A stretch of 64,000 nt of DNA from NCBI GenBank assembly GCA_003996215.1, contig QJPP01005210.1:1-64000 (forward strand), read 5' to 3'. The number at the start of each line of letters is the position of its first letter. The first letter of the stretch is position 1. The position numbers were made by a program, and so were the translations under genes. This DNA is from Jaltomata sinuosa. Lineage: Eukaryota; Streptophyta; Magnoliopsida; Solanales; Solanaceae. Below are positions 11,603 to 23,903 of the stretch, in pieces. The notes beneath the pieces were generated by a model that was not told the origin of the DNA, did not search any database, and saw only the letters and a program-made list of their open reading frames with translations.

Positions 11603-12964
11603 AAGAGTTATTACGGCTAACACTTATGAAAGCTTATATAGTCATTCAAGTTATACAGGAGGTTAAGTCCAGTTATGAAGTCCACATGGATTTGACAAAT
11701 TTGTTATCTAATTTGAATTCTTATTTTACTTATTGAGCGAGTAACAAGAAATTGAGAGTGTTTTGGTTTTACTATGATAATTTTAACTCAAGTACTAACA
11801 AATATAAATCAAGTCAATGTTTCATGTTTTGTAATTCAAACAAGAGAGAGAGGATCCAAGTTTGCTTTAATTTGACAATCTGGTTGGGTTATCTAATCAT
11901 AGGCTTAATTGATATTGTGAGTTACTAGTAGGAGGTTAATATTCACTATATTAAGTATTTTGTCAACAAATCTAAGTCTTTACTAATGTCATATCTGTAT
12001 GGTCATCGATCGATAGTGAAGTACACATGATATTTCATCTGTTTTAACTAAACAAGTCTAACAGATATATTCCTATCCACGTCAGCGAGTTATTTCTCTT
12101 TCTAATAAGGTTCACAAACAATCCCTACCTTTTCTTATTAAATATGTAAATTTCCTATTCCTTGTTAAATTTATGCACCATAGAAAGTATTTGATAATCG
12201 ACCAAAGAATCAAATAATTAAGCACAAGAAAAGATAAATAACTCAATATTGGAAATTCAAATCAAACCTACGATTATCAAATGTCAAGCTTCATGTTCAT
12301 ACTATAACCTTAGATACTATAGGTTTAGCTACTCATGAATTAGTTACCGGTAAACAATTTCCTGAATAACATAAGCTCTAAGATTAAAGAAAGGAAAAAT
12401 AAAGTATAAACTTACATATCGAAGTTCTTTAACCTCTGTTCATATTTCTAAGCATGAATAATAAAAAAGAATTTGGGATGTATATATAGAGTTCCTAAAA
12501 GCCCAAGACAAAATAATCTTTTAAAATTTATATCAAAAAATATTAGCCCGGAATTTCCCTAAGGCGACGAACCAGGAAACTCCTTGGTCGCTGGATCAGG
12601 TGTGTTAGGCAGAATGTTTTGTTATTGGGCAGCTTGTGAGTTTTTCATGGTGCCTCGCAATGAGAGACGCTTGGTGCATCACATCAGTGCCTTTGTTAAT
12701 TCCCACACATCCTTTTCTTTATTTTATGCTCCTGTCTTTGTCTTGCATCTTCAAACTTGTTCCAAGTTTACGTTTTTGGATTTTACACAGACTTCAAAGC
12801 TCATACACATCCAATTTATGCTCCAACTCTTTCATTCCAGTCTTACATATCAAAGACAACCAGGATAAGCATAATTGATGCAATTTAAGCTCAAAACAAC
12901 ACTTAAAAGCATCAAATGTGAGGCGAATGATAGCAAAAATATATAACTTATAGCCTCAATCACA
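11603..12964 (-). repeat. Athila LTR, reversed (about 1.36 kb)
   Basis: Lies directly upstream of the primer site on the minus strand. Its start reads TGTGATTGAGGC at 12964 leftwards and it contains the 'tttgatgcttttaagtg' block seen in this type of LTR. No second copy is in the window. The 3' terminus next to the PBS is eroded. Confidence 0.6.
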
Positions 12965-12965
12965 T

Positions 12966-13688
12966 AGGAAGATATCATATTGTATTCTAACAATCTCTGT
13001 ATGCACATCACCCATGGACTCATATTTTATCTCCATGCAAATTGACTTTGGAAGACTAGATAGTAGGTCCACCTGAACCTTGACCTTAGTATAGTTGGGC
13101 CTGGTTTTATTTATGGTGGTCATATCAAATAAAGTGTCTTTTCCACTACTAAGACCAATGTTAATAAAGATTCATTGACAAAGAACGTAGACAAAATATT
13201 AGGGATCAATATCCATGTCATAGCCTAAATAGTTTCTTCATCAATTCTGAATGTAGCATGACAAATTAGGGGTCAGATCTAATATGTTTCACCATCTTTT
13301 GCCTCAATGTAGTATGTGTTCTTAGACATCATGTTAACAAAAACTTCAAATAGGAAAATCTAGTAAGAAAATGTCTATTGTGTAAGAACCCTATACTATA
13401 ATGTCTCTTGACTCCACACTGCTTTGGAATAATATTTCTTAATTCATCAATGTCTGGATAGCCATATGAAAATTTACCAATCACAACATATTGTATGTTT
13501 TTAATCATATTCATTCGAGTGTATTCAACTCTATTAATAGGAATAGGTTTTATGTTGGTTGAGAAATCTGCATGGGATGGTTAAGAATAATGGGATTTAG
13601 AAGTTTTTCCATACTTTATAGCAAGTGGAGGGGATTCTATTGAGGTATTTGCATTAGTGTTCTAAGAATTCGACAACAAGGATGCCAT
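12966..13688 (-). pseudogene. LINE ORF1 / DUF4283-type protein, partial
   Basis: The minus-strand frame from an ATG at 13688 reads MASLLSNS, then after two stops NMIKNIQYVVIGKFSYGYPD (about 13514-13450), GFLHNRHFLTRF and, after a frame break, RIDEETI.AMTWILIPN and VRIQYDIFLCD near 12990-12966. This is the DUF4283 domain layout of plant L1-type ORF1 (RNA-binding chaperone) proteins that often precede a zinc knuckle. It is cut off at the Athila LTR before any knuckle. No reverse transcriptase part is present. Confidence 0.75.
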
Positions 13689-13912
13689 TTAATAGATGTT
13701 AAGAGGGGAAATTAGGATGTATAGATTAAGTCTTGGGATACATCCGCCATTGGGACCAGCGACCAAAGGAGGCACAACAGTAGGGCAAGGTTAAATGGGA
13801 AGGGTTGAGGAGAGATGAGAGAATTTTGGCTCATATGATATGCTTAATTAATTTTATAAACATGTTTTATTAGTTTTTGTTATTTTATGTATGCTATTCA
13901 CTATATTATTAT
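13689..13912. other. Unassigned flank
   Basis: AT-rich DNA between the LINE ORF1 start and an LTR-like terminus. It could be the LINE 5' untranslated region. No motif seen. Confidence 0.3.
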
Positions 13913-14419
13913 CATGACCCAAATTATGATAGATCGTACGAGCACCTACTTGATTCTATGTTGATAGGACAAACCTCTTATTACCCAATTTTTACTAAGC
14001 AGAATTCTTTAAGCAGCTCAATATAATAATACACTCAAGTGAAACACATACTCATATATTCAATTATCCTTGAAACCTACAATTTTTTTGAAAACAGTAA
14101 ATAGAAATCCTTCCACCAAGGACCTAGTCTTGACATTTACAATAGTTATAAATATAGAATCATGATAAGAAAATATAGACACAACTTCCACTTGTGGAAT
14201 AACATGCACAAAAGTTGTTGCTGGAGACTCGCCACTTCAACCAAGGAACTGCATTTAACCTGTCATACACCTACACCCAAAAAAGTGTAGCAAGAGTAGT
14301 ATAAGTAAACCGCATGTACTAGTAGGTATCATCAACCGACCAAGATTAGTTCATGCAACGCCACATATAAATCAACAAAAGTAGTAGATAATATCATACA
14401 TCAATTCACATTATCACAT
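13913..14419 (-). repeat. Second-family LTR, reversed, 3' part (left of H1)
   Basis: Begins tcatgaccca, the complement of a gggtcatga-type LTR end. It includes 'tacacccaaaaaagtgtagcaagag' (about 14269), the complement of the block at about 63845-63880 in the sense LTR at the right end of the window. H1 cuts it at 14420; it resumes at 55740. Confidence 0.5.
14415..14419. other. Target-site duplication of H1, left copy
   Basis: cacat, against cacgt at 55740-55744: 4 of 5 match, and the difference is a CpG transition. It sits directly outside the LTR terminus. Confidence 0.7.
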
Positions 14420-17400
14420 TGTCACGACCTGATTTTTCAGGTCATGATGACACCTACAACCTCCTGTAGGTGAACCAACTTCCGTAGCCCAAAACACTTA
14501 GTAATGGGATACTAGGTAAGTAAGAATGCATAAGAAGCATAATAAGTGAAAGCAAGATAAAGGAAATAAAATGGGAGGAAGTAATCTAGATATATATATA
14601 TATATATAGAAACTACACCATCCCACGACCTAGTATCAAAAGTACAAGAGACACTAATAAATAAATAGAGTACAAAAGAGTGTGAAAGTAAAATATACAA
14701 GTGCCTCTAAAATACAAAAGAGTCAACTGCCAAAAGAATAGATATAGCTAAGCCCCAGTCTTCTGGAACTCAGCCTATGTCTCGAATGTCAAGATCTGCA
14801 CGAGTCCACATATTAACGGTGATGGACCATACTAGAATCTGCACCAGGAAGATGCAGAAGTGTAGTTTGAGCACCAATTGCAAAGAAATGAGTACCCAGT
14901 AAGCATCATAGGCGGACTGAGCATATATAAAATATTAAACTGGTAAGTAGCAGATAAGAAAGAAAAGGTCACAGAAGCAAACAGAGAAAAGCACACAGAA
15001 GCTAGCAATAGGAAGAACACATAAGAGAATACAAGTAAGCTATGCTAGCCACAGAAAATATATCACATAACAGAGGTGGAAAGAGTAGAAACGCACCAGC
15101 ATCCTTGCAACAACAATATCAAAAGTTTAACGAACAGGGCAGTATACTGGTAACCTTAAATGACTGGAAGGAAATAAAGAAAACTGAAACATAAGCATGT
15201 TAATAATACAACTCACAAGCTAAGGATGATCATAAGTAAGCCAATAGGTAACTGTAACAGGAGTAAGTAAACTAATCTACCTACAATCCTAACTAGCGCC
15301 CATACACCCGAGGAATACATACAAGTGAAAAACAAACCATCCGACATCCCATACTACTAGAGTGTACACTCAACAAACAACAATCAAGGGTGGAACCATG
15401 CAAACAACGAATGATGTGATATGCCATGCCAGTGGTACCGTATGCACCTCCTCCAGTGCCCGTAGGCCTAGAAGGTAAGACCCATGGAAGGCTTCTCCGG
15501 TATACTTCTACTCCCCCATATACCCCTCCTTTGACACTCTCGGCAGATAGCCTATAGTTCAGATCAGCATGGTCCATGGAGGTCTCTAAAACCACATATA
15601 AACTCTCAATATCACAATATGTGTGCATAGACTCTATCCGGGTCTAAAATCAGTAATAAAAAAATGTATAGCACGCCAGCCTAGCGGAGTCTAGTGTCAT
15701 CTCAAAATCAGTGATAAAATCATGTCTAGAACTCCAGCCCAGCCGAGTCTAGTATCAACTCAAAAGTAGTAGTAAAAATCATGTCTAGCACATCGATCTA
15801 GCTGAGTCTAGTATCAGCTCAAAATCAGTAGTAAAAATTATGTCTAGAACTCCGACCTAGCCGAGTCTAGAATCAGTGTGAAAATCATGGCTAAATCACT
15901 TTTATCTCAAGAAAATCATAAAACCAGTTTTAAAACCATTTAGAACTGAAAACGGGCCCTCTAGGCCATGCAAGGTTTAGAAAACTGGTGATAGTCAGGC
16001 CCGCATCCATGTAGTAGTAAACCAATGCAGAAAAATCTCTTTTCTTGATAACGATGATATGATCAGATACAACCAACAACTCAATATCTCACAATCAACC
16101 TACCAGCCCTACACATGCTCAATCCGCTCTACAACATAGATAACCAGTTCTTAATTATGAATCCATGTCCGGGACTCACAAACACTTCCTAAATATCCCA
16201 CCATCTATGGTCCAAAGGCATATACAAAGGCCACACTGGGTCACAAGGGTAATACTACAAAACTAGCTCAAACACTAAAGCAAATAAAGTAAGAGTAGAC
16301 AGAGAGGAAGCGGACAAGGTCTGGGGGGCAAACCTAGTAAACCCAATCCAAAGATGCTAAATAGTACAATTATATTCTATATAAGCAAAGTCTATAATAG
16401 GTAAGCCATAACATACCTGACGTCCGATGACAAGCACCTGAAAAGATGTCTCCCAAGCCTGAACATTTCTGGGTCAAAAGGGGGCCCATGAGCCCCATAA
16501 CCTGGAATAGAAAATGGAAATTACCACAACTTTTACAATGCTATAGGGAATACATGCTCAAAAATTGGGCATAATTAGGGTAAGAAAAGGGCCTAAAACA
16601 TCCCAGAAAAGAAGAGGAATTTGAAAAGAAAAAACTTACATAATCAAGAATAATAACAAAAAATTACGTACCACGGAGAGAGGGAACAAGGTCAACAAGA
16701 TAAAACACCCTTCTCAATGGATGAACACTACAAAACACGCAACTAAAACACAAGAAGCAACCCAAAGTTAAGTTAGGAATCAGTCGTGGGAGGTTATCCA
16801 TGGCTATGGAGAAATTAAAGAAGAGGAACTTACCAAATCGAAGAAGGAGATGATAAAGTCCACTAATCGATGAATTTCTACAGCAAGGATATGATTTTGC
16901 ACAAGTTTTGGTGAGAGAAATAGGTTTAGAGTGAGAGTGGAAATGGGAAATGAGGCTGAAAATTTGAGGGAACCAATTTTTATATTGTAGGTCATAGGGC
17001 AGAGCGATCGCGGTTGCCAGGCAAGATCGCGCTAACGGAGGCAGCAGGAGCACTGGCACGATGGTGGTCCCCATGCATGAGATCACGCTAAAGAAGCAAT
17101 AGGGGCACCAAATGATTATGGTGCCTACACACGATTGCATTGAAATAGTAAAGCACCAAGGGCGTGATTGTGGTGCTCTAGTGCGATCGCGCTGAGCACT
17201 GCTCTGCTACAAAAAGCCTAGTAATTTGGAATACACCCACAAAGAGATCTGGGAACAATCAAAACCCGATACACAAACCAAACATGTAACTAGAGTGGAA
17301 ACGATATTATGGACTCAAAGAAATAAATGAAACTTCCATATGATGTCGTCTCAATGAAATGTTGACCCAAGTAAACACTTACGAATTTTAATCGAACACC

Positions 17401-17869
17401 CAAAAAAAGCGTGTCTCACCTAGGACCCAAACTAACTACCTACCTAACCCAAACTTTATATTTTGGAGCTGATAGAACTGTCGAATTCTAAATCTAATAC
17501 TCCGATCATTGAAAGTCAACCAAGGTCAAACTTCTAACTCCAACTGGCCTGAAATCTCAAAAAGTGAGATAAACTATACCAAAAGATCCCAGGTCTCGAC
17601 CAATGATCCAACTAGACAAAAATCCATGCTCTAAAGCTATCAAAACTATCAGAATTCAATTTTGAGCATGCCTGCTAAGAATTTTAACTAAAGGCACCAA
17701 TTTCCTAAGTTAAAGCTCTAAAGCTGAGAAATGGTCATAACCACCTAATGAATGGCCCGGACACTGTACCACCGGTCCCAGCAAGTCAAAAATGACTTGG
17801 GGCCACTACAGGCAAGCTCTAACAGTGAAAGAAGGCAAAATCTTAAATATGATTAAAAGGGTCATTACA
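14420..17869 (-). repeat. H1 3' LTR, reversed
   Basis: Plus-strand text begins TGTCACGACCTG and ends GGGTCATTACA, the complement of the TGTAATGACC..GTCGTGACA termini. Contains an (AT)n run near 14588-14608, four tandem 59 bp units (15664-15889), the gcgatcgc cluster (17000-17190) and a TATA-like box (about 16977-16986). The adjacent purine-rich tract on the minus strand (17870-17880) is the likely polypurine tract. Predicted ORFs inside, including one of 158 codons, have no protein-family support. Confidence 0.88.
15664..15889 (-). repeat. 59 bp x 4 tandem repeat in H1 3' LTR
   Basis: Units start at 15664, 15722, 15781 and 15840, with the core 'ccgagtctagtatca..aaatcagtagtaaaa'. The same array is at the matching place in the H1 5' LTR (53457-53680). 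N1 LTRs carry about two units (23330-23410, 48940-49020). Confidence 0.85.
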
Positions 17870-17929
17870 TCATTCCCTACTAAAACTGACTTTAATTCTT
17901 GAAAGTCAAGAAAGGGGAATACCTGAAGG

Positions 17930-20900
17930 CACAAACAACTATGGACACTGAGACCGTATCTCTCTCTTGGTCTCTTAGATAGCCTCCTTGACTAGATGGT
18001 GCCTCTATTGAACATTAACCATAAGAATCTCTCTAGACCTCAATCTCTTGATATCTCCGGCCAGGATGGCTACCAGCTCTTCAAAACAAGCCACTCTCAT
18101 CCAACTGCACTGAATCCAACTTAGCACATGTGACTTATCTGGAACATAATGTCGCAGCATAGACACATGAAAGACTGGGTGCATAACTTAGAACATCGGA
18201 GGCAAAGCTAACAGATAATCAACTCTATCAACCCTCTAAAGAATCTCAAATGACCCAATATACCTCGGGCTCATCTTGTCTCACCTGCCAATTCTCATCA
18301 TGCCCTTCATGGGAGACACTTGAAGGAAAACTCGATCACCAACATTGAATTATAAGGCACAAAGTTTACAGCCTGTGTAGCTCTTCTGCCTACTCTGGGC
18401 TACCCATAGTCTATCCTGAATCACTCAGACTTTGCCTAAGGAATCACGAAGTAAGTCTGTACTCTCCGACCTGGAATCCAAACCATTAAACTAACCCATT
18501 GGTGATCTGCAATGCATACCATACAAGGCCTCAATAGGCGCCATGCTAATACTCGAATGATAACTGTTATTATACGCAAACTTTGTCAAAGGCACCTATT
18601 GATCCCATGCACCTCTAAAGTCAAGAACACAAGCCTGTAACATGTCCTCCAAGACCTGGATAGTCCTTTCAGACTTGCCATCTGTCTAATGGTGGACTGC
18701 AGTGTTAAGTTAAACCTATGTACCTATCTCTCCCTGAATAGTCCTCCAAAACTGAGACGTAAACTGAGTGCCGCGATCTGATATGATAGAAGATGGAACC
18801 CCATACAAACAGACAACCTCTCAGAAATAAATCTGAGCCAACCTCTCTGCACTATAGGAAGAATGAACCAGCAAAAAGTGTGCAAACTTAGTCAGCATAT
18901 CAATAATAACCCAAATAGAGTCAAACCCTCGAGAAGTATGTGGCAATCATGCTATGAAGTGTATAGTGATCTCTTCCCACTTCCATTTAGGAATGGAAAG
19001 TCTCTGCTTTAATCCATTAGGTCTCATGTATCTTAACTTAACCTATTGGCAATTCAATCACCAAGATACAAACTCTGTTATGTACCTCTTCATACCACTC
19101 GACCAGTAAAGTTGCCTCAAATCTCTATACATCTTAGATACACCAGGATGGATGGAAAATCTAGAACAATGAGCCTCACAGAGAACCAACTAAATCAAAT
19201 CGCCAACTCTCAGAACACAAAGGTGGCCATCAAACTCTCAGAACACCATCAGAATCTAAAGTAGCCATACTGGCCTCACCCTACAGAACCTGATCACGAA
19301 TATGACAAACCTATTGATCCTTAAATTGATATTGCTGAATCTCATCAACCATAGTAGAATGAACTTCAACACTGACAAGAACTCTACTAGGATCTAACAA
19401 ATCAAGTCTAACTAAATTGTTAGCCAAGGACTGGATGTCCAAGACCAATGGTCCCTTCGAAACTGAAAGAGAAGCCAAACTACCCATACTCACTGCCTTC
19501 TACCTCAAGGCATCTGCTACCACATTTGCCTATCTTGGATGGTACAAAATAGTGAAGTTGTAGTCCTTCAGTAACTCAACCTATCTCCACTGCCTAGAGT
19601 TCAGCTCTCGCTGGCTCATAATATACCGAAGACTATGGTGGTCAGTGTAGATCTCACAGTTAACTCCATATAGATAATTCCTCCAGATCTGTAGTGCGAA
19701 GACTATCACCGCCAATTCTAAGTAATGAGTGGGGTAGTAGCACATATGATTCTTCAGCTTTCTCGATGCTTATGCTATCATACGACCTTACTGTATCAAC
19801 ACATAATAAAGACCAACTGATGAACCATCACAATACACTGAGAAGCCCTGACTCTCAACTGGCAATGTCAATACTGAAGCTGAAGTCAATTAGTCCTTAA
19901 GCCCCTAGATGCTATCCTTCCACTGATCAAACATGTAAAATGGGACATCCTTCCTAGCCAGCCTAGTCGAAGGTCCTGCAATGGAAGAAAATCCCTTGAT
20001 GAACTACATGTAGTATCCTACAAACCCAATAAAACTACAAACCTCGGTAGGAGTAGTAGGCCTCGGCCAATCACAAAGGGCTACAATCTTTCTTGGGTCC
20101 ACTATAATCCCATCCTTAGACACCATGTATCCTAGGAATGCTATTGACTCAAGCCAAAACTCACACTATGAGAACTTGTCATAAAGACAATGATCTCTCA
20201 AAGTCTGGAGTACGATACTCAAGTGTTGCTCATGCTCCTCTATACTTCGCGAGTATATTAATATGTCATGAATGAAGACTATCACAAATGAATCAAAGTA
20301 TGGCTTGAGCACCCTGTGCATCAAGTCTATGAAAGTTGCAGAGGTATTAGTCAACCCAAAAGACATCACCAGGAACTCATAATGGCCATAACATGTCCTG
20401 AAAGTTATCTTAGGGATGTCCTATGCCTGGTGGTAGCCTGACCCCAAATCTATCTTAGAGAACAATGCTGCACCCAGGAGCTGATCAAACAAGTCATCTA
20501 TATGCAGTATCGGATACCTATTCTTTATAGTACCCTTATTCAGCTGCTGATAATCAATACATATCCGCATCAAACCATTTTTCTTCTTCACAAATAGAAT
20601 TGGAGCACCCCAAGGCAATACACTCGGCCTAATGAAACCCGTAGATAACATATCCTTAAATTGAACCTTAAGCTCGCTCAACTTAGCTAGAGCCATACAA
20701 TATGGAGTAATGGAAGCAAAGTCTATATCACACTCAGGTGGAAGGCCTGGCAGGTCGATTGAAAATACATCTAAGAATTTCCTAACCACAAGGACCAACT
20801 CGGGAAAAGAAGTGTTGGCACTAACATCATGGACATATGCTAGATAAGCCAAATACTTGTGCAAAATAAACTTCCTATCATGAAGACTAGAAATGATCCT

Positions 20901-21339
20901 AGATGGTGCCCGACAAATAAAATTCTTCCAATCAACCAGGAATACACCGTGCATGGCTATGGTAATGGTCTTGGCATAAAAATCCAAAACCGCTCGATAA
21001 GGGGATAACCAATCTATGCCCAGATTAACATCGAAGTCCAACATATCTAGAATCATCAAGTCAGCCTAAGTCTCAAGATCACAAATAGATAATAAGCAGG
21101 ATCTAACAATCCAATCCATTATCAATGAATTTCCTACTAGGGTAGCAACATATACACGAACAAATAATGGCTCACTTCAAAACCCTAAACGAGAAACAAA
21201 GTAGGTAGAAACATATGAAAATGAAGAAGCAGGATCAAACAATGCTGAAGTTGACTGGCGGCACACAGAAATTGTACATGTGATCACTGAATCTAAGGCC
21301 TCCACCTCCGGTCTATAAGGGATCGCATAGAGTTGACGT
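17930..21339 (-). pseudogene. H1 protease-RT-RNase H-integrase-chromodomain relic
   Basis: Minus-strand order from right: end of protease (LGIDWLSPY near 21015), linker, RT, RNase H, integrase, chromodomain tail. A 212-codon open stretch (21059-20421) spans protease end to the RT palm start, with the FSKIDLGSGYHQ motif. The catalytic box reads FIHDILIYS (about 20280-20255), so the first catalytic Asp of FIDD is His. RNase H lies near 19500-19900, and integrase near 18500-19300, where the core is broken by many stops. The frame continues from H1 gag on the far side of N1. Dead copy. Confidence 0.85.
21335..21339. other. Probable target-site duplication of N1, left copy
   Basis: gacgt, against gatgc at 50424-50428. 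Only 3 of 5 match, but the differences are consistent with C-to-T changes from an original gacgc. Assignment rests mainly on the exact LTR termini and the restored H1 frame. Confidence 0.55.
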
Positions 21340-23681
21340 TGTATTGACCCTTCAACTCATTCCTGCATTTACACTTTCTTTGTGCTGTGAGAGATTTCTT
21401 GTAGTAGCCCCAAGTCATTTATGACTTGCTGGGACTGGTGGTTCAGTGCCCTGTCCATTGGTTTGGTCTTTATGACGATTTTATTGTTTTGAAGCTTAAA
21501 CTTAGGAAATCATTTACTTCAGTCAATATTCTTGGTAAACCTTCTCGAAATTGTATTCCAATAGTTCTTTTAGCTCCAGAACATGGATTTTGGTCTAGAT
21601 GGGCCCTTAGTCGGGGTCATAGAGCTTTGGGTTTAGTTTTGTGTTGCTTTCCATGTTTTCTAGCTAGTTGAACTTTGAATTTATACTTTGTTCAACATTT
21701 GGAGCAGATGACCTCAAATGGAAATTCCATCAGCACTGTTAGCTATGAAATATTGACTTTAGGCTAGAGGGACCTTTGGTTTGGGTCCCAAGGCTTCTAG
21801 ACTCAATTTAGAGTGTTGAGTTTCATTTTGGCTAAAGGTTAGTTTTTGGTGTGGGACCCACTTTTCATTAAATTGACCACTATTGGGAATTTCATCAATT
21901 CTATTGAGTCAAAAATGCCATTTTTGGTGTGGTAGCATAGTTTCATCTGCACACGCATGGTCTCAGATGAGTCTTGTGGGCCCATCCAAAGACTTTTTCT
22001 CTCTAGATTTTTTGTTGGTTGTTATTGCTGGTGCAGGCCTCAGGGTTTAATTATGACCATGAGGGAAACCATCGCAATTGTGATGGTCCAAATCATTGGT
22101 CATCGCAACCGAGAGGGTCTTCACACACGATCGCGAGGTCCATCCTCTCAATCATGATATAGTCCCTCCCTCCATAATCTTTGAGACCGCGTGGCTAGTC
22201 CTTGCAATCATGATGGTCTAGCCAGCATGGTCATTGTGTCTGCATGGGGTCCCTTCTTGATCGCGAAGAAGGACCTCTGGAATTAAATATAGTCCCCTCT
22301 TCATTTTCATCACTTCAAAACCATTATCCTCCATTGTTATTAGCTCCAAGATTCCCAAAACTCGGTGTAGCTATATTCCAAGGTGCTAGGGTGTTATTTT
22401 ATGGTCTGTGATCATTTCCTTATCTCTAATTCTATAAGTTTCCTTGTTAATTTCCATAATTCTCCTCTTCGATTCATTAAGTTATCCTCCTAGTTTATGG
22501 GCTTTTTGAGCCTTCTTTGCTGGTCCATTTCTACTCATTCTTAGAGTATGCAGTCTTGGGAATGTTGGGATCATTGTGGTGTTACTATTATGGCTTGGGG
22601 TTATGGGGCTCATGGTCCTTCATGTGACCCAAATTCTAACCCATCTATACTTTTAGCAATATGAGTATCATTAGTATTGTTTTAATGCGTAGATTACCTT
22701 CTTGATAGTGTGATTGCTTTTCGTGACTTGTCGGAGTAGTTTGAACTTGGACATTATCATTCCAGCAACTTGTCATTGGACGATAGGTAGGTTACGATCT
22801 TCTCTATATTTTACTTGCATACATAGGCTATAACTATATTAATTAGCATCCTTGGGTTGGATTTACTTAGCTTGGCACCCCAGACCTTGTCCGCTTCCTT
22901 TCTGTCCATCTTATTTCAATTGTATCATTGTAGTATTTGTTGTAGTTGGTAGTATTCCTCTTGTGGTCCTGTGTGGCCTTGTATTTGACTCTAGACCATA
23001 GAAGGTGGGTTATTTTGGAATGTTTGTGAGTCTCAAACATCGATATAATGACTGTAGAGCTAGTTATCTATGATGTAGAGCAATTGGAGCCTGTGCAGGA
23101 CCGATAGGTTGATTGTGAGTGATTGGGCTATTATTTGTGTTTGAAATACCATTATAGTCCATCTAAAGAGTTTTCTACATGTTTTACTTCTATTTTGGCT
23201 GTGGGCCTACTATAAATGGTTTTTTAAATACTTGCATGGCCCCAAGGGCCCATTTTCGTTAAAGATGATTATGAAAGGTTTTCAAACTAATTTTTATGGA
23301 TTTTCTTGGGGGTAATCATTTTTCATACTTATACTAGACTCGGCTGATCCGTAATGCTAGACATGTTTTACTACTAATTTGAGACGATACTAGACTCGGT
23401 CTAGTCGAGCGACAAAATTGTTTTTACTACTGTTTGAGACCTGGTGGATTGATGCAATGACTTCCCAACCCAGTTTGTAAGATGGTTTAGTTTTCCTCTC
23501 TCTATATATATATATTCCTGTTGCTCATTTCTTTACTTTATCTCTTGCTTCTGCTTATACATTATTCTTTCGCATGCTTGTTAGATAGTAGCCCATTACT
23601 AACCATTCTGGGTTATGGGATTGGTATGCTTACAGGAGGGGTCATAGGTGCCATTATGACATGAGAAATTGGGTTGTGACA
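21340..23681 (+). repeat. N1 5' LTR, with internal deletion
   Basis: Starts TGTATTGACCC and ends GGGTTGTGACA. It is 2.3 kb, about 1.2 kb shorter than the H1 LTRs. Compared with the N1 3' LTR, the part equivalent to about 49020-50220 is missing. In its place is a short patch (about 23434-23465) that matches integrase DNA. TATA-like box at 22283-22292 (ttaaatatag). Confidence 0.85.
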
Positions 23682-23701
23682 ACTTGGTATTAGATCCTAG
23701 G
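23682..23701 (+). other. N1 primer binding site, tRNA-iMet
   Basis: ACTTGGTATTAGATCCTAGG directly after the LTR. The iMet site is TGGTATCAGAGCC; here C-to-T and G-to-T changes are present. The position is exact for a Tekay element. Confidence 0.8.
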
Positions 23702-23903
23702 TTCAACAGTGTCATCGTTATAAGAGCTAATGTCTAGTAGAGTCCTGTGGATCAGGGTGGAGACGTCCGTACTCAATCTTTGGGAGGATACAATGGCATA
23801 TAAGGAAACATGATTTTTTTCTTTCTTCTATATTGTGCGTCTTATCCTAGATGGTTTCTTGAAAACTCAGTTGTTCTTCTTCAATCCTCTGCAGGTCCCT
23901 CAT

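Larger units (their letters stand above)
10960..12964 (-). mobile_element. Athila-type relic, reversed: gag, PBS, LTR
   Basis: On the minus strand, from right to left: an LTR (12964 to about 11603), a primer site resembling tRNA-Asp, then gag. The 3' part is absent, and at 10960-10990 it meets the sense Athila extra ORF. The LTR start abuts a LINE ORF1 in mid-frame, so this element probably inserted into the LINE. Confidence 0.7.

Noticed and set aside
16664..17140. 158-codon minus-strand ORF inside the H1 LTR.
   Set aside because: Lies in the LTR promoter/leader region, has no family resemblance, and is not open in the partner LTR.
23682..23701. tRNA gene fragment.
   Set aside because: Only the 3' complement is present, directly after an LTR end, so it is a primer binding site.
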